From Caprimulgus europaeus (Eukaryota > Chordata > Aves > Caprimulgiformes > Caprimulgidae): 64,000 nt of DNA. Position 1 is the stretch's first letter. Every line of letters starts with the position of its first letter. The notes beneath the pieces are model-generated. The model was given only the letters and a program-made list of their open reading frames with translations. It was not told where the DNA came from and did no database searches. Positions 33,206 through 44,900 of the stretch are shown one piece after another. The position numbers and the translations under genes are program-made. The stretch spans positions 51,000,465 to 51,064,464 of the forward strand of contig OU015530.1 of NCBI GenBank assembly GCA_907165065.1. The letters run 5' to 3'.

Positions 33206-36200
33206 TCTCTGCTGGGATCAGCTGTTTATTTTTCACCTATCAGTTTCTGGGATAGGAGAGGGGGTCTGGCCCTAGAGGACTCGTCTTTTTCCTTCTCAGC
33301 ACACATTTGTGTTTTCTAAGGAATGAAGGATTTTTGTGTACCTAAAATCTGGGCTGGGGAGAAGAAGTGTGAGTGCTGTTAGATGGCCCCAGCGAGACAT
33401 GATGCTCTGGGGTCCCTGGCCTGTGCTTCTGTCACCCAGCAAATGGCACTGCTCTGCTGCTGCTCCCACCGGGATGTGATGGCTTGTGTTCTACTCTGTG
33501 AGTTGTTGGGAATTTATTGCCACAATTTATGTTGTGAATTGATTTTTGGGAACTGGTGGAGGTGGTATGTAGGAAACATGACTGCATAGCATGCAGCCCT
33601 GTCAGCAGGATCAGCATCTCTGCTGAGAGCTGGGAATCCCGGGCATGAAGGGTGTCCTGTGCTTGCAGACCCCCTGACCAGCCTTGGAGGGATGCTGGGA
33701 AGTGAAAAGTTTTAGGCTCCCACTATGAGTGCTGTGATTTACACAGAAAAAACTTCCAGGGATATCATCAGGAATCTGCCTGATCAAGGGCTGTGCACTG
33801 CTGAAAACAGGACAGGTTGGGTTCAGTGAACTTATACGAGACCTGAACTAAAATTGTATAAGAACACATTTTTGATTAGTTGATCATATTCTTCTGATAA
33901 TAATTTTCCAGATGTCTAATAATTCTCCAGTCTGACAATAGCAAAACAACCAGTGTCTAGTGTGCAGAGTTCATTCTGGCTTTATGTCAGGGAGAAATCT
34001 GTGTGTGGATTTCAGAAGAAAAGTGTTTCTGAGCATTTACTTGCAGTGGTCTGACAAAAAAAGAAATAGGCTTCCACAGGGCACATTAAAAACCTATGGG
34101 AAAAATGTTATGGCCGAGGCTTGAGCTGCTGGTCTGTGTGGCAAGAACCCCAAATCTTGTGAGCTCTTGAGTGGATTCCTCACAGGCAGAGCAGTGCCAG
34201 CTGTATGTGCCACCAGCAGAGGTATATGATGTGTCTCATAGAGTCAGCAAGGGAAAATTTGGCCTCAGAAAGCAAGATCAGCATGAGAGCAGTCATGCTA
34301 ATGGCTGCTGCCATCTCCTCTCCCCCTTCCCTCCCTCCTCCGCCTCCTGGAAGGACATGAAAACTGTTAGTTGGGACGTCACCTGCTGAGGATAAAAGTG
34401 ACATTTCTGAGACACATCACACAGGGAAAGCTGAGATGTTTTGATCTGTCTTAGGCAAGGCTGATGGCATTTTAAAGAAGATGTTTTTGTATGTGCTGAG
34501 ATGTGACATCGCCTGGCTGATGGACAGAAAAGTTACTGGTGGAAAGGCAATGTTGTATAGGAGTTCTCCAGCAAACGTGTCTGTGGAGGCAGAGCCTGAT
34601 CTTTAATTCAGCCATCAGAAGGGAAACCACAAATACTTACTTGCAAGAGCCTGTTTTTTTGTTTTGTTTTGTTTTGTTTTGTTTTGTTTTGTTACTAACA
34701 CATGGGATAAATATTAAGGATCTGTCTGAAACCCTGGAGATCTTCCATCCATTGCCATTCCTTCCCTTGAGCTTTAAATCCAAATATGTATTGTTAAATA
34801 AGTATTTAAAATTTTTAATATTAACAGTTTGTATAATTCAGTGTTATAGTGCACAAAGTTAAAGTATATTAAAATAATATGTATTTTCTGGCTAGAGGGA
34901 ATCCTGGGCTGTGTTAAGCCTAAAGAGAGAGCACAGCTAAAGCAGTACTGGTGCCTGGGTCAGCAGCTGGTTAGACCTTTCATTGCCCATCTTCTCTTCC
35001 CAGTCTTTCTTCCCTGCTCCACCTTTCCTCTGCAGGGTGGAAATCCAGCAAGTGCAAGCTCTGTATGGTCTTTGAAGTTCAGAACAGACTTTAAAATTGG
35101 AATAGTGTCCCATATCTGGAGTGTTTGGTGCTGCCCTGCACACTGCCCCGTGCACCTTAATGCTTCACAGCTCATTTTGTTTAATTCAGAAATAGTTATG
35201 TGAGACTGCAGTAGCAAAGAGCCAACACTAGATAGCATTTTATGTTTGTTTTGAGGAAGAAAAGCCTTTTGTTCTTATGTTTCAGTAGATGCTGAAAAAA
35301 TTCTAAGCCTGTATTTTAGAGGTGATTAATTGTTAATATTTTCTGGTGATCTGTGCAATGTCTCCTATAAATTCAAAACAACAGGCAACAAAACTGCCTT
35401 TTTTTTTCTATTGTTTTCTTGACATCATTGTATCAGTATAGAATTTATCTGCATTTCTAAAGCGCCTAATACTACTTTGCCTCTAGATGCTGTGGTAAGA
35501 GGCTTATATTTGCTCTTTGCATAGGCCATGCTCCTGATCCTATTAACATCCATGTGAAATCTCCACCAGGCTGGGATCCAGCCTGTCATATGCTTGTAAG
35601 CACTGCATGGGGAAATAGTATCACAAGCAGTAACATGAGCAGCGAAGGTGAATTTCTTGTGGTCTACAGAACGACAAACAAGCTACAGATGGGACTTGGC
35701 TCACAGGTGGAGACACGCACACCTTGGTGTCTAAGTGTGGGTATGTATATGCTTATGAGGAGAATTCTGAGTTGCCATTACAGATGATGGAGATCAATGG
35801 CTCAATTCAGTGTCCATATGTAGACATCTATTGCCACCCAACATATTGTAGGGTATCAGAGACATTCACATATAACCTACGTGAGAGTCATGAGGTTCTG
35901 GAGTGTCAGCTGGAGTTCAGATGGGATACCCTACAACATTTTGGAGTACACCTGATTCCTGCATTTGGGCAGTTGAATCAAGCCTCTGGTCTCCTCTGAC
36001 TAGTAGTGGGAACTAGACACCTTGCTCACCTCGACACCCACAATGAAGTCTCTGACTTAGGTGTCTTAATCTCCAAGCTGAATTCCATCCTTTGGGTAGG
36101 ATTCAGCCACCTAAACCTGCACATTCAGTGGCCCTAAGAGGCCCTAATGTATCTTGCCTGGCTTCCAGAAAGTTGCAGGTCTCATATAGGGTTCCATAAA

Positions 36201-36479
36201 AAAGCTCTAGGAAAATGTCTTGGATACCCTAGGGTCCCTCAAAGGGGTCTACAGCCCTACATTTTGGCAGCTGACCCTCGCTCTGCATGTCTAAGCAGAT
36301 GCCTTCAGGCTCCACTGAAACTATTTATGACCAAGGGGTTGATCTGCACAGCTGCAGTGCTGGATTTGGGCAGCCCCTTGGTTACAGTGCCCACTCCAGC
36401 ACGAGCAGGAGAAAGATATGATCCTATTTGCCCATATCTCACAGAAGAACTCCCACTGTGGGGTGCTTGGTGTTATGTA
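33206..36479. other. Unique sequence with a (GTTTT)n microsatellite
   Basis: No transposon or gene recognised over 3.3 kb apart from the microsatellite at 34653-34693. Frames of about 107 codons (34539-34862) and 111 codons (36147-36482) have no recognisable domain. Confidence 0.5.
34653..34693. repeat. (GTTTT)n microsatellite
   Basis: Pure GTTTT pentamers at 34661-34693, preceded by G and seven T residues. It has no recognisable SINE or LINE attached. Confidence 0.95.
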
Positions 36480-36893
36480 TAGAATCATAGAATCATTAAG
36501 GTTGGAAAAGACCTCTAAGGTCATCGAGTCTAACCATCAACAAAACACCACCATGCCCACTAACTCATGTCCTGAAACACCACAGGTACATGTCTCCCCT
36601 CCAGGGATGGTGACTCAACCACTTCCCTGGGCAGCCTGTTCCAATGCCTGATAACCCTTTCAGTGAAGAAATTCTTCTTAATAACCAATCTAAACCTCCC
36701 TTGGTGCAACTTGAGGCCGTTTCCTCTTGTCCTATCACTTGTCACTTGGGAGAAGAGACTGACTCCCGCCTCACTACACCCTCCTTTCAGGTAGCTGTAG
36801 AGAGCAATAAAGTCTCCCTTCAGCCTCCTTTTCTCCACACTAGACAACCCCAGTTCCCTCAGCTGCTCATCACACTTGTTCCCCAGACTCCTC
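36480..36893 (-). mobile_element. CR1 LINE 3' fragment
   Basis: Minus-strand CR1 of about 415 bases. It begins AGAATCATAGAATCATTAAG and contains ACCACCATGCCCACTAACTC, CCTGGGCAGCCTGTTCCAAT and GTGAAGAAATTCTTCTTAAT. The reverse frame (36560-36952) keeps about 95 codons of ORF2 C-terminus, with signatures [15 protein letters not shown] and [15 protein letters not shown]. This is better kept than its relative at 18496-19105. The first residues of that frame lie outside the CR1. Confidence 0.95.
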
Positions 36894-37286
36894 CTGGGCT
36901 CCTGCCTTGAGAAGGAGGTGGTGGAGCCCAGCCATGGCAGGCAGTCTGCCATGGTTCCCCAGGGCTCTCATGGGATTGCAACATCCAGCAACTGCACTGC
37001 AAAACTCTTCTTACAATATGCTGATCACACAGGAACTCGAGACAGCTGTACCACAGTGTCTTACAATAATTACCTGGCATCGCTTTAGCATATGAAATTG
37101 GCTTTGATGAGAGCTCCGATTGCTGTTTTTACACAGGTCTTGTTGTGAAGCTGCACAGGAATTAAGAGCTTTGAGGTTTTGCTTTCCTTAAAACACAGAG
37201 TTTCAAATTCCTTTGGTGAGGGTTTGTGGCAAGACACATTTCTCACTGTCATTGCTGCCCTGAGACCTCATTTTTTAGCATTAATG

Positions 37287-37348
37287 CTAGTGCTGATATG
37301 TATGTATCTCAAGTGTATATGTGTATATGCTGATATGCACGTATCGTG

Positions 37349-37380
<32 letters not shown>

Positions 37381-37412
37381 TATGTCTAGTGCTGATATGC
37401 ATGTATCTGAGG
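37287..37412. repeat. TA/CA microsatellite inside a diverged duplication
   Basis: The core is an alternating TA run followed by CA dinucleotides at about 37349-37382. It is flanked by GCTAGTGCTGATATGTATGT (from about 37287) and TCTAGTGCTGATATGCATGT (from about 37384), each followed by ATCT, with a third partial copy TGCTGATATGCACGTATC at about 37329. The local unit seems to have been duplicated with the microsatellite growing between copies. Confidence 0.85.
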
Positions 37413-38357
37413 TGTTCAGGGTGCTTTAGCACTGCTCAGAAACCATTGCTCTACTTTGTGCTTACATCCTCTGCACAAGGAAGCAAGGGGGTTGGAAACT
37501 GGAGTAACCTGAGGATTAGCTGCACGCTGAGGAACAACCTGCTCCTCCCTGGTCTATTGGAAAGGTATTAACCCACTCAGAGCTAAATCTGAATGTCTGC
37601 GAGTGCTGGTCCCTAGTACTGTGTCAGAAGAGCTGGGTGCAGGTATCCAGCCTTGCAAGAGCTGCTTGAAGTGCCTGGTGTCAGCCCTGGGAGATGCTGG
37701 CATTTCAACCTTCATCATGGCAAAAACCAGAATAAGGGCAATTTAGGTAGAAAAGGAAATGTAAACAACAACAATAATAACAACAAAGCCAGGAAAAACC
37801 AAGCTCAATTTAAAAGTGTTCACAGATTCCTTTTTGCTTTTCCTGTGATCTGAATATTTTGACACTTATGCCAAGTCAGGCAGTGGGATAGTTGCAGCCT
37901 GAGTCACAGAGCTGCTGCTGGGACTGGAAATCCTGGTTTCTGACACAGTGTTTGGCTCACTTGGCCCTGAGCTTTTCTTAAAGGATTAATCTATGAACCT
38001 AGATGTGCCTATAGAGGTCTTAACTCTGCGCTTCTCCTTCAAGCTCTGCTCTCTGAGGAAGTTAGAAGCGGGATGCAGAACTGAGGGATCTCTTGCAACC
38101 ATATATTCAGATGAATTGATTGCAACTGGGCATTGCTGTCACAGATTCTCTACAGGAAGAGGAAACAAGATGAGTTTGAACAACTTCTTGAATTCTTACC
38201 TATTCCCTGAATTTGCTGGGGGAAAAGCTGCACTTGATTTATGTATCACTGTTTGCACAGCAAAGGTGGGACTGCTGGTACCTGCCCTGTGAGCTCCCAA
38301 ATGCAGCATCTTGTAGAAATGAGGTTCCTGTTTTGGACAAAGAATATACCCTTACCT

Positions 38358-38390
38358 CAAAAAAACAAACAAACAAAACAAAACAAAAAC
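38358..38390. repeat. (CAAA)n/(CAAAA)n run
   Basis: A-rich tract of CAAAC and CAAAA units. No SINE body was recognised next to it. Confidence 0.9.
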
Positions 38391-38639
38391 TACAGAGTTT
38401 GACCCCATGGCTGAAAGCAACCCTCAGTCAAAACTGATTCCTCAATGCTAAGATCAAGTACTTTCAAACCAAAAATCAGATAGCCCTGAGCCAAGGTTGC
38501 AGTGATCTACCAGGATCCATTAAAAACTGTGTCTGCAGAGACTTTGTCTGTAGCTTTGCTCTCCCAGCAAGGAAATACTTGCACATGTCATCTGGTCTGT
38601 ACTGATAAAATCTAAGTTTGATAATGGGGGCAGGACACA

Positions 38640-38900
38640 AGCAATGATTCTGGAAACGGAATTATTCTTGATTCTCAAATGTGCTTTTAATGATGACAAA
38701 AGCAAAGCCAGACTGATTGGTGCTAAATTTATTACCCTTAATCCAAAATCCATTCAGTTTTGGGATTGCAATGTCAGGGCTTGTGTTTTAATAATTGCCT
38801 GTGCCACTGTTTTTATGCAAGGTGTATGTGAAGTTGTCACACTTGGCTGAGGAAATCACTCACCTGCTATTTGTCTGAGCTGCAATTTGAATGATACACT
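38640..38900. promoter_or_regulatory. Candidate conserved non-coding element (unproven)
   Basis: Compact smooth sequence with a bicoid-class site TAATCC (38739-38744), a nearby GGATTG (38763-38768), TAAT cores at TTTAATGATG and TTTAATAATTG, and no simple repeats. The style resembles conserved vertebrate enhancers. A 68-codon frame (38644-38850) crosses it and lacks a recognisable domain. Confidence 0.3.
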
Positions 38901-40110
38901 GCAAAATCTCACCCTGGCTCCTCTCTGGTGATGCTACAACCTGCGAGATGTATTGAGACAGAAGTGACTTCCCCTCTCCATCACCACGGGTGAGGTGATG
39001 AACTAATTTGCCTGCTTAGGATGGAAGGGAAAGTGGCTTTGCTGGTGCAGGTTTCCATGCAGGCAGGACAGGGGTGTGCTGTGCTATGGGCTTTCGGGAA
39101 TGGGGACCAGTGACTTCGCATCCTCCTCCTCCACACCCTTGTGTTGCTGGTGGACCAGTGCCTGGGCACTGAACCTTTCAAAATCCCCTGTAATAATAAA
39201 TAAACTGAGGTGTTTTACAGCCATAAGTGTTAAACCATGAGAAATGCAAAGGTAACTGCCTGTGTCCTGGCTCTCATTGCCTCACTGTAATTCTACATAG
39301 GACTGCAAATAAGCTCCAAAAAGCCAATTTCAGCTTTTACAGAGTCAGTCGGCTGCACTTCACCAGCTGCATTTTAAGGCACTTCCCTGATGCATTGCCT
39401 TAAATATAATACCTATTTAACCCCTAAGGGTATTTCCAGTTCCTCTTGAAGGTGCTTTGGTTTTCATGAGGCTTATGGATTTTTAAAGAAAGATCTACTG
39501 TACTTCTTCTTCCTTTCATATTTAAGTTAATGAAGGAAAAAAAAAATAGGACAAGGGAACAGCACTGAGGCCAGGCTGGAATACTTCAAGTTCTTAAAGG
39601 GTCACAGGAAGGGGATCCCCAAGACTTGGAGGAGCCCATGCCATCCCCCAGGGAAGCAAGCAACGCTATGGTAACTGCAGTTTATCTTTTAAACATTAAG
39701 CCTAAGAAAAAAACTGTGTAAAATAGAACTTACTGTGTAAGAAGGTACCTTTTTTCCCCAATAGAGTTCCCAAATCTGAAATCCCAAAATTTTAAGAATT
39801 TTTTCTATCTTGTAAGACATTTTATGTCCTTCTCAAATAATAGATGAAAACATCAGAGAAGGTGGAAAAATCATCATTTTTCTTGGTCAAATGAAGACCT
39901 GTGACCAAAAAGCTTCAGATAAAGAGCAAACACCACGGTACTTAGGCTAACTTAACATCCTGTGTTTTTTCAAGATTTATGTGCAGAAATTAGTCTTTAC
40001 AAGCTGCCAACTTACCTGTTCCTTTTGCCTCCTCCAAGTGTTTTCCACACACACAGACACACAGACACACATACACACACACACAGACACACAGACACAC
40101 AGACACACAG

Positions 40111-40142
<32 letters not shown>

Positions 40143-41806
40143 TTAATAGATTCAAACTAAAATAAGAAGTTTCCTCAGTGGATTAAGATAAGCAAAACCC
40201 AGAGCTGTACCAAAAGCTTAAAGAAAACGGGAACCTGGTGTTGAACTGTAGGGGGTAATGTTGCTACACATACTCTGCCTGCCAGCTGCAAAAGGTAGAT
40301 AAAGCTATTGACTGTTTGTACTATTACGTGACAAACTGGACCTCTGTGGAAAGAATAAAACCATGGGATTGCTCTTAACAACCTCCTCCCTCTGTCCTCA
40401 CCAACACTTATTTGCAAGGGTGCCCTAGCTCTTTATTTCTTGTGATATCGCATTGTTGTATTCTGCTTGAGGGTCTTTGTCCAGAATTGTATGTATCTTT
40501 AAAGTCTAGGGTCATATTTTGTATTTTGTATCTGTTTACTGCTTGTGGCCAGCCCTGCTTGGTGTCAAAATACCCATTAGTGTAATGTCACCAGCCAGAG
40601 AGACCTGGGCAGGAAGTAGGGGAAGGCAGTCTGTAGGTTTGGTGGACTAATGAGATGGTAATAACCACCTATTGCTTTATTATTATTATTTTTTTAATCA
40701 AGAGGGATGTACAACAACACTAAAAAAAGGGAGAAGGTTAATTGGAGGTGTTAGCCAAGAAGTTCTGGGGAAACAAACAGCCCTCTCTCCTTGTGGGCAG
40801 GTAGGTTAAGCCCTGCCCGATTGCAAAGCTGCCATAAATGCATGGGACATGCTGGAAGGGGCTTCCTGGGTCAGCGGCTCGTCACGTAATACCTCTCAGG
40901 GGTTAGTCCAGGTCTTGCTTAACACCAGGCATTGTTGGAGCAAGTGGTGAAGGAGAGAGAGGGAAATCAATTCTATGAAAGAGAAAAAAAAAAAGGAAAT
41001 TGGAGAAAGGAACACTTAAAAGACAGTTTAAGCATCTCCTCACAGATACAGGCTATTGTGGATCCAACACTATTGAATGAAGCTAAAGAGTGTTAGTGCT
41101 AAGGAAAGAAAGAGACCATAAATGCAGTTTTTATACTTATGTATATCTCTGAAGCTCTGCTGATGTACACTGAGCCCCACATATACCTTAAGAACACTTG
41201 TCTTCTCCACTTACATGTGTCTACAGTGTGAGGGGAATAACCCTAATCCCCTAAAATAACTGAGCCACTGTCAGAGACACCTCTAGTCCCCACATCATGG
41301 AGACCTGGACACCATCCCCACCAGTGCTGGAGAGCAAAGGCAAAGGCAGCACCCACTGATAGGGGAGTGTGGAGGTTCAGCCCCCGGCATGGGGAGCTGC
41401 TACCAGACTGGTTACAGCCACATTCACATCAGGTATCACTTGGGCAGCAAAGGCCACCAGCTCGGAGCTGTCACCTGGGGATGGAGACCATCTGGGCCCT
41501 GGCTTGTGTGAGTGCAACCATGAGGACTAGGAGAACTCCTCCACTGCAAGCTTTAATGAATGGGTGACCCTGATAGGAGACCAGGGATCCCTGCACTAAC
41601 TGCATTTTGCTTCTGTATAGATAAACATATTAGTTGGAGGTGACAGCACCATTTGTATCTGGGTTTTGTGCTCATGTACTTGGAGTCAAGAGAAATGAAT
41701 CCTGGTGGTAGATAAATTGGGTGGCTTGACATTTGGCCACCATGGCTTTGGCTTTGTTGGGTGTCCCAAAAATGAAAAGGTGAGGTGGGTCATCATTCTG
41801 CTTTTT
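38901..41806. other. Unique sequence with a CA/CAGA microsatellite
   Basis: Contains the microsatellite at 40046-40139, an A-run at 39538-39546, a TTATTATTATT run near 40679 and an A-run at 40983-40994. No gene or transposon recognised. Confidence 0.5.
40046..40139. repeat. (CA)n/(CACAGA)n compound microsatellite
   Basis: About 94 bases mixing pure CA dinucleotides with CAGACACA units. It ends in a pure run of about 12 CA units. It is likely to be length-variable between individuals. Confidence 0.97.
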
Positions 41807-41972
41807 CACAGAATCACAGAATGGTGGGGTTGGAAGGGACCTTAGGAGATTACCTAGTCCAAACCCCCTGGCCAAAGCAAGTTCCCTACCAGGCAGAGTA
41901 GAGGGTGAGGAGAACCTCTCTTGACCTTCTGGCCACACTCTTTTTGACGTACCAGGCTTTGATGATGCCATT
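41807..41972 (-). mobile_element. CR1 LINE with a large internal deletion
   Basis: The segment begins TCACAGAATCACAGAATGG, the reversed tail and 3' UTR. After TAGTCCAAACCCCC and CAAGTTCCCTACCAGGCAG it jumps straight to ORF2 sequence normally several hundred bases further upstream: AGTAGAGGGTGAGGAGAACC, TTGACCTTCTGGCCACACTC and a GATGATGCCAT end. On the minus strand the upstream part encodes SKRVWPEGQERFSSPSTLP, and the usual downstream C-terminal region is missing. The join lies near 41895. The copy is both 5'-truncated and internally deleted. Confidence 0.85.
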
Positions 41973-44900
41973 TTTTATAAGCCACACAGGTCTGTACCAA
42001 TGAACATCATCATGCGTGACTGACCATCTGCTCATGGTGTAACGTAACAAGAAGCAAAGATGCTTTTTAACCCCTGAAGATATTTGAGCTCAGCTCACAG
42101 GAGCCATGTTTGCTGCTGTGCATCCCCTACAGCCACCTCCAATGGCTCTCTGGCACTGCTGCCCAGTCTGTTGAGCCGATGCCTCTGTGGGAGAGTTTAA
42201 CAGGATAAAAAAGTGGTTTGTCATAGGGCAACACCGCTCCTCTGTCCCTTTGGGCATCCCAGAGGGAGCTGTCTGACACACCTGAGAGCTTCCATCCCAA
42301 GCTGAGGTGATTGCTTGCTATTGCCAGGGACAGTTTGCTTTCCATATAGCAAGGAAATAGCCAGGTCACTGTGTGCATGGGGTTTTGAGCAGAGTTACTG
42401 TTCGTACTCTTGAGGATGACAAGGGCTACTGTGGTCTGTAATGGAGTTCTGCTTTGCACTAATCCCTGTGCTGTCAGGGCTGCAAAATCAGTCATGAACA
42501 GTGTCCTTCTCTACCCAGCTGGAGTTGAGTGAACTCTCAACGTTGTCCCAGTCCCACATGGAGACAGGTAGTGTGAGCCTACCTCATGTCAATACGAATA
42601 TATTCACACTATGAACTAAAGTTATAGCACTTTTGTCATCCTTGCCTGGCTGCTTACAGTGCTGTAAATGATGAATGGCTCTACTGGGGTTATACTGGAG
42701 TGATGCTGGGCAGAGAACAGCCAGAACTACTGATTCCAAATACATGTGCTGGAGATGAGCAGAATTACTGGAGTACCACATCCTACACTTACCAGGGGAG
42801 AGGTGGGAACAGCAACAGGGTTATTGTGCATTTCAGTTCTGAGCAGCATCTGTACGATCCCTAGAATTTAAAACAAGTCATAACCTATATTTTAGGGATT
42901 TTCAAGAAGCATCTTTCATTAAAAGTGCCTGCAAGGAAATAGTCACTGCTAGGTTTTCCCTCTGGCTGTATGATATGGGCTCCTGATTAATGGGAGCAGA
43001 TTGGGAGGTAGCTAAATACTTCCTTGCTAGTTTTCCATCAGTTTGCAGGCTGGATGTTTTCCCTCATGGCACTGTGGAGAGGAGGAAAGCCCTGACTGCT
43101 GCAATCTCTCAGGTCACACTCCAATGGGAAATGAGTCTTCCTGTTCCTTGTGTCGGGTTTTGAATTGTCACATAGATAAATAGATGTAAAATATGAGTGC
43201 TTTCATTCAGGAGCAGCTTGTATTTTCTTTGCATGGACATAGATGACTTCGCCAGGGAGGCTGACATTTTATCCCTACATATTTCCTGACCCTTCATGTG
43301 CATTCCATCCATGCAAAAAGCCTTTTTTCCCCGCCACTTACCCATTTAAGAAGACCTCAGGCAGTGGGTACCACAGCAATGTAGCCTCTCTAGCCACCAC
43401 GACAGACTTTTTGTGAGAGTTCCTTTTCTTCAGAAGCTTTTCCAAAGGATCTGCAATGAATCCAAGGAACCTTGGCAGGAACTGAGTTTTCACTGCTCTT
43501 TTTACACAGTGTCTGCCACGTTGAGGCTCTTAGGTCTGATCACAGTACAGCTAATGCAGGAAAAATAAAGCTGCTCCTGACAGACTGACTGACAGACTTG
43601 TCATGATGATAGTACACATATTTGAAATATTATGGCTGCGTTCTTGAAAACCATAGCTAGAGTAAGCTGTTTCCTTGAGTGCATGTGGCAAAAAGAACAC
43701 CTGCTTTGCAGCCAGTGGATCTGACAGCTGCGAAGATATAGTGTGGGCATCTCCAAAAGCAGGATACATTTTTGCTTTTTACACCAAATAATAATAGGAT
43801 TTGTTATGGAAAAAAGGCAGGGTGAGATGTGAATTTCTAGGTACAAGGGGAAGAGCGTGGTGGGGGATTACGGCTCAGTGGAACTAATAAAAACCATCAG
43901 CCATGCCTCTCACCTGAAGGTACGTCACTCATTTCTCCTGTTGTGCACGGCTCCAGTGACCTGTTGCTTGTGCTGCTCATTAGGGCTGCTTGGCAAGGTC
44001 CAAAATAACGTTGCAAAATGTTTTGTTCTTCTCTGTGGAGATGTTTTTGCTGAATCTTAATGCAGGCTGCAGACAAGGTCCTACCTGGATTCTGGATAAA
44101 ACATCTCCCAGAGCCTAATTTGCTGCTGAGCCCCCTCTCACGACTTCTGCAGAATTGCTTGCAGCAACCCAGTGTTGGCATTGATCTGTGTCAAAGGCTG
44201 CAAACTCCAGCTCCTTTATGAGAGGGTACTAGAAGAGGTGGATTTGAATAGCAGGGTCAGCCATGGCTAGAAAGTCAAGATGTTGTTCCCCCGTGGCTTT
44301 CTAGAGGAGAGGCACAAAAGGGTCTTAGATTCAGAATAGTTAAAAGGCAGAAGAAATTAATTTCTGGGCTGGAATCCACTTGCTGGTTGTCACACTGACT
44401 GCAGGAAATGGTGGCATTTCTTCTCACCTCTCAGAAAACCACCAAGGTATGAGCCCTTCCTTGATTAGTTTGCCCTGGTGGCTAATCACCTTTCCCATGA
44501 AAGAATTGTGTTCTCTAATTGATTGGTAATTGTCTAGCTTTAAATTCCAGACACTGGTTTTGGTTTCAGGTCCCCTTTCTTCTAAGGATTTCCTTCCTTT
44601 AAAAATATTTATGCTCTGTGAACAAATCAGTTTTTCATCTTCTCTTTGATGAAGTCAAGCGGATGGAGCTTCTTGGTTCTCATAGTAGATAGACATCTTT
44701 TTCACTTCTCACATATTTCTGTAGATTCTTACTAAAACCTCTCCCATCATTAAACATCCATTCAAAAATGTTGCCAGTGAGGAGTGATGAGGATTGCGAT
44801 TATTTTCCCTACCTAATCTCACCAATCATGTACACATACAGGTAAAAATTACCTCTCTGTCCTCATATTTTTCCATCCTTCTGTGAATCTTTTTTTTTTT

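Larger units (their letters stand above)
36894..38639. other. Unique sequence with two simple repeats
   Basis: Contains the TA/CA microsatellite with flanking duplications (37287-37412), an AACAAC/AATAAT stretch near 37767-37787 and the (CAAA)n run at 38358-38390. No gene or transposon was recognised. Confidence 0.5.
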
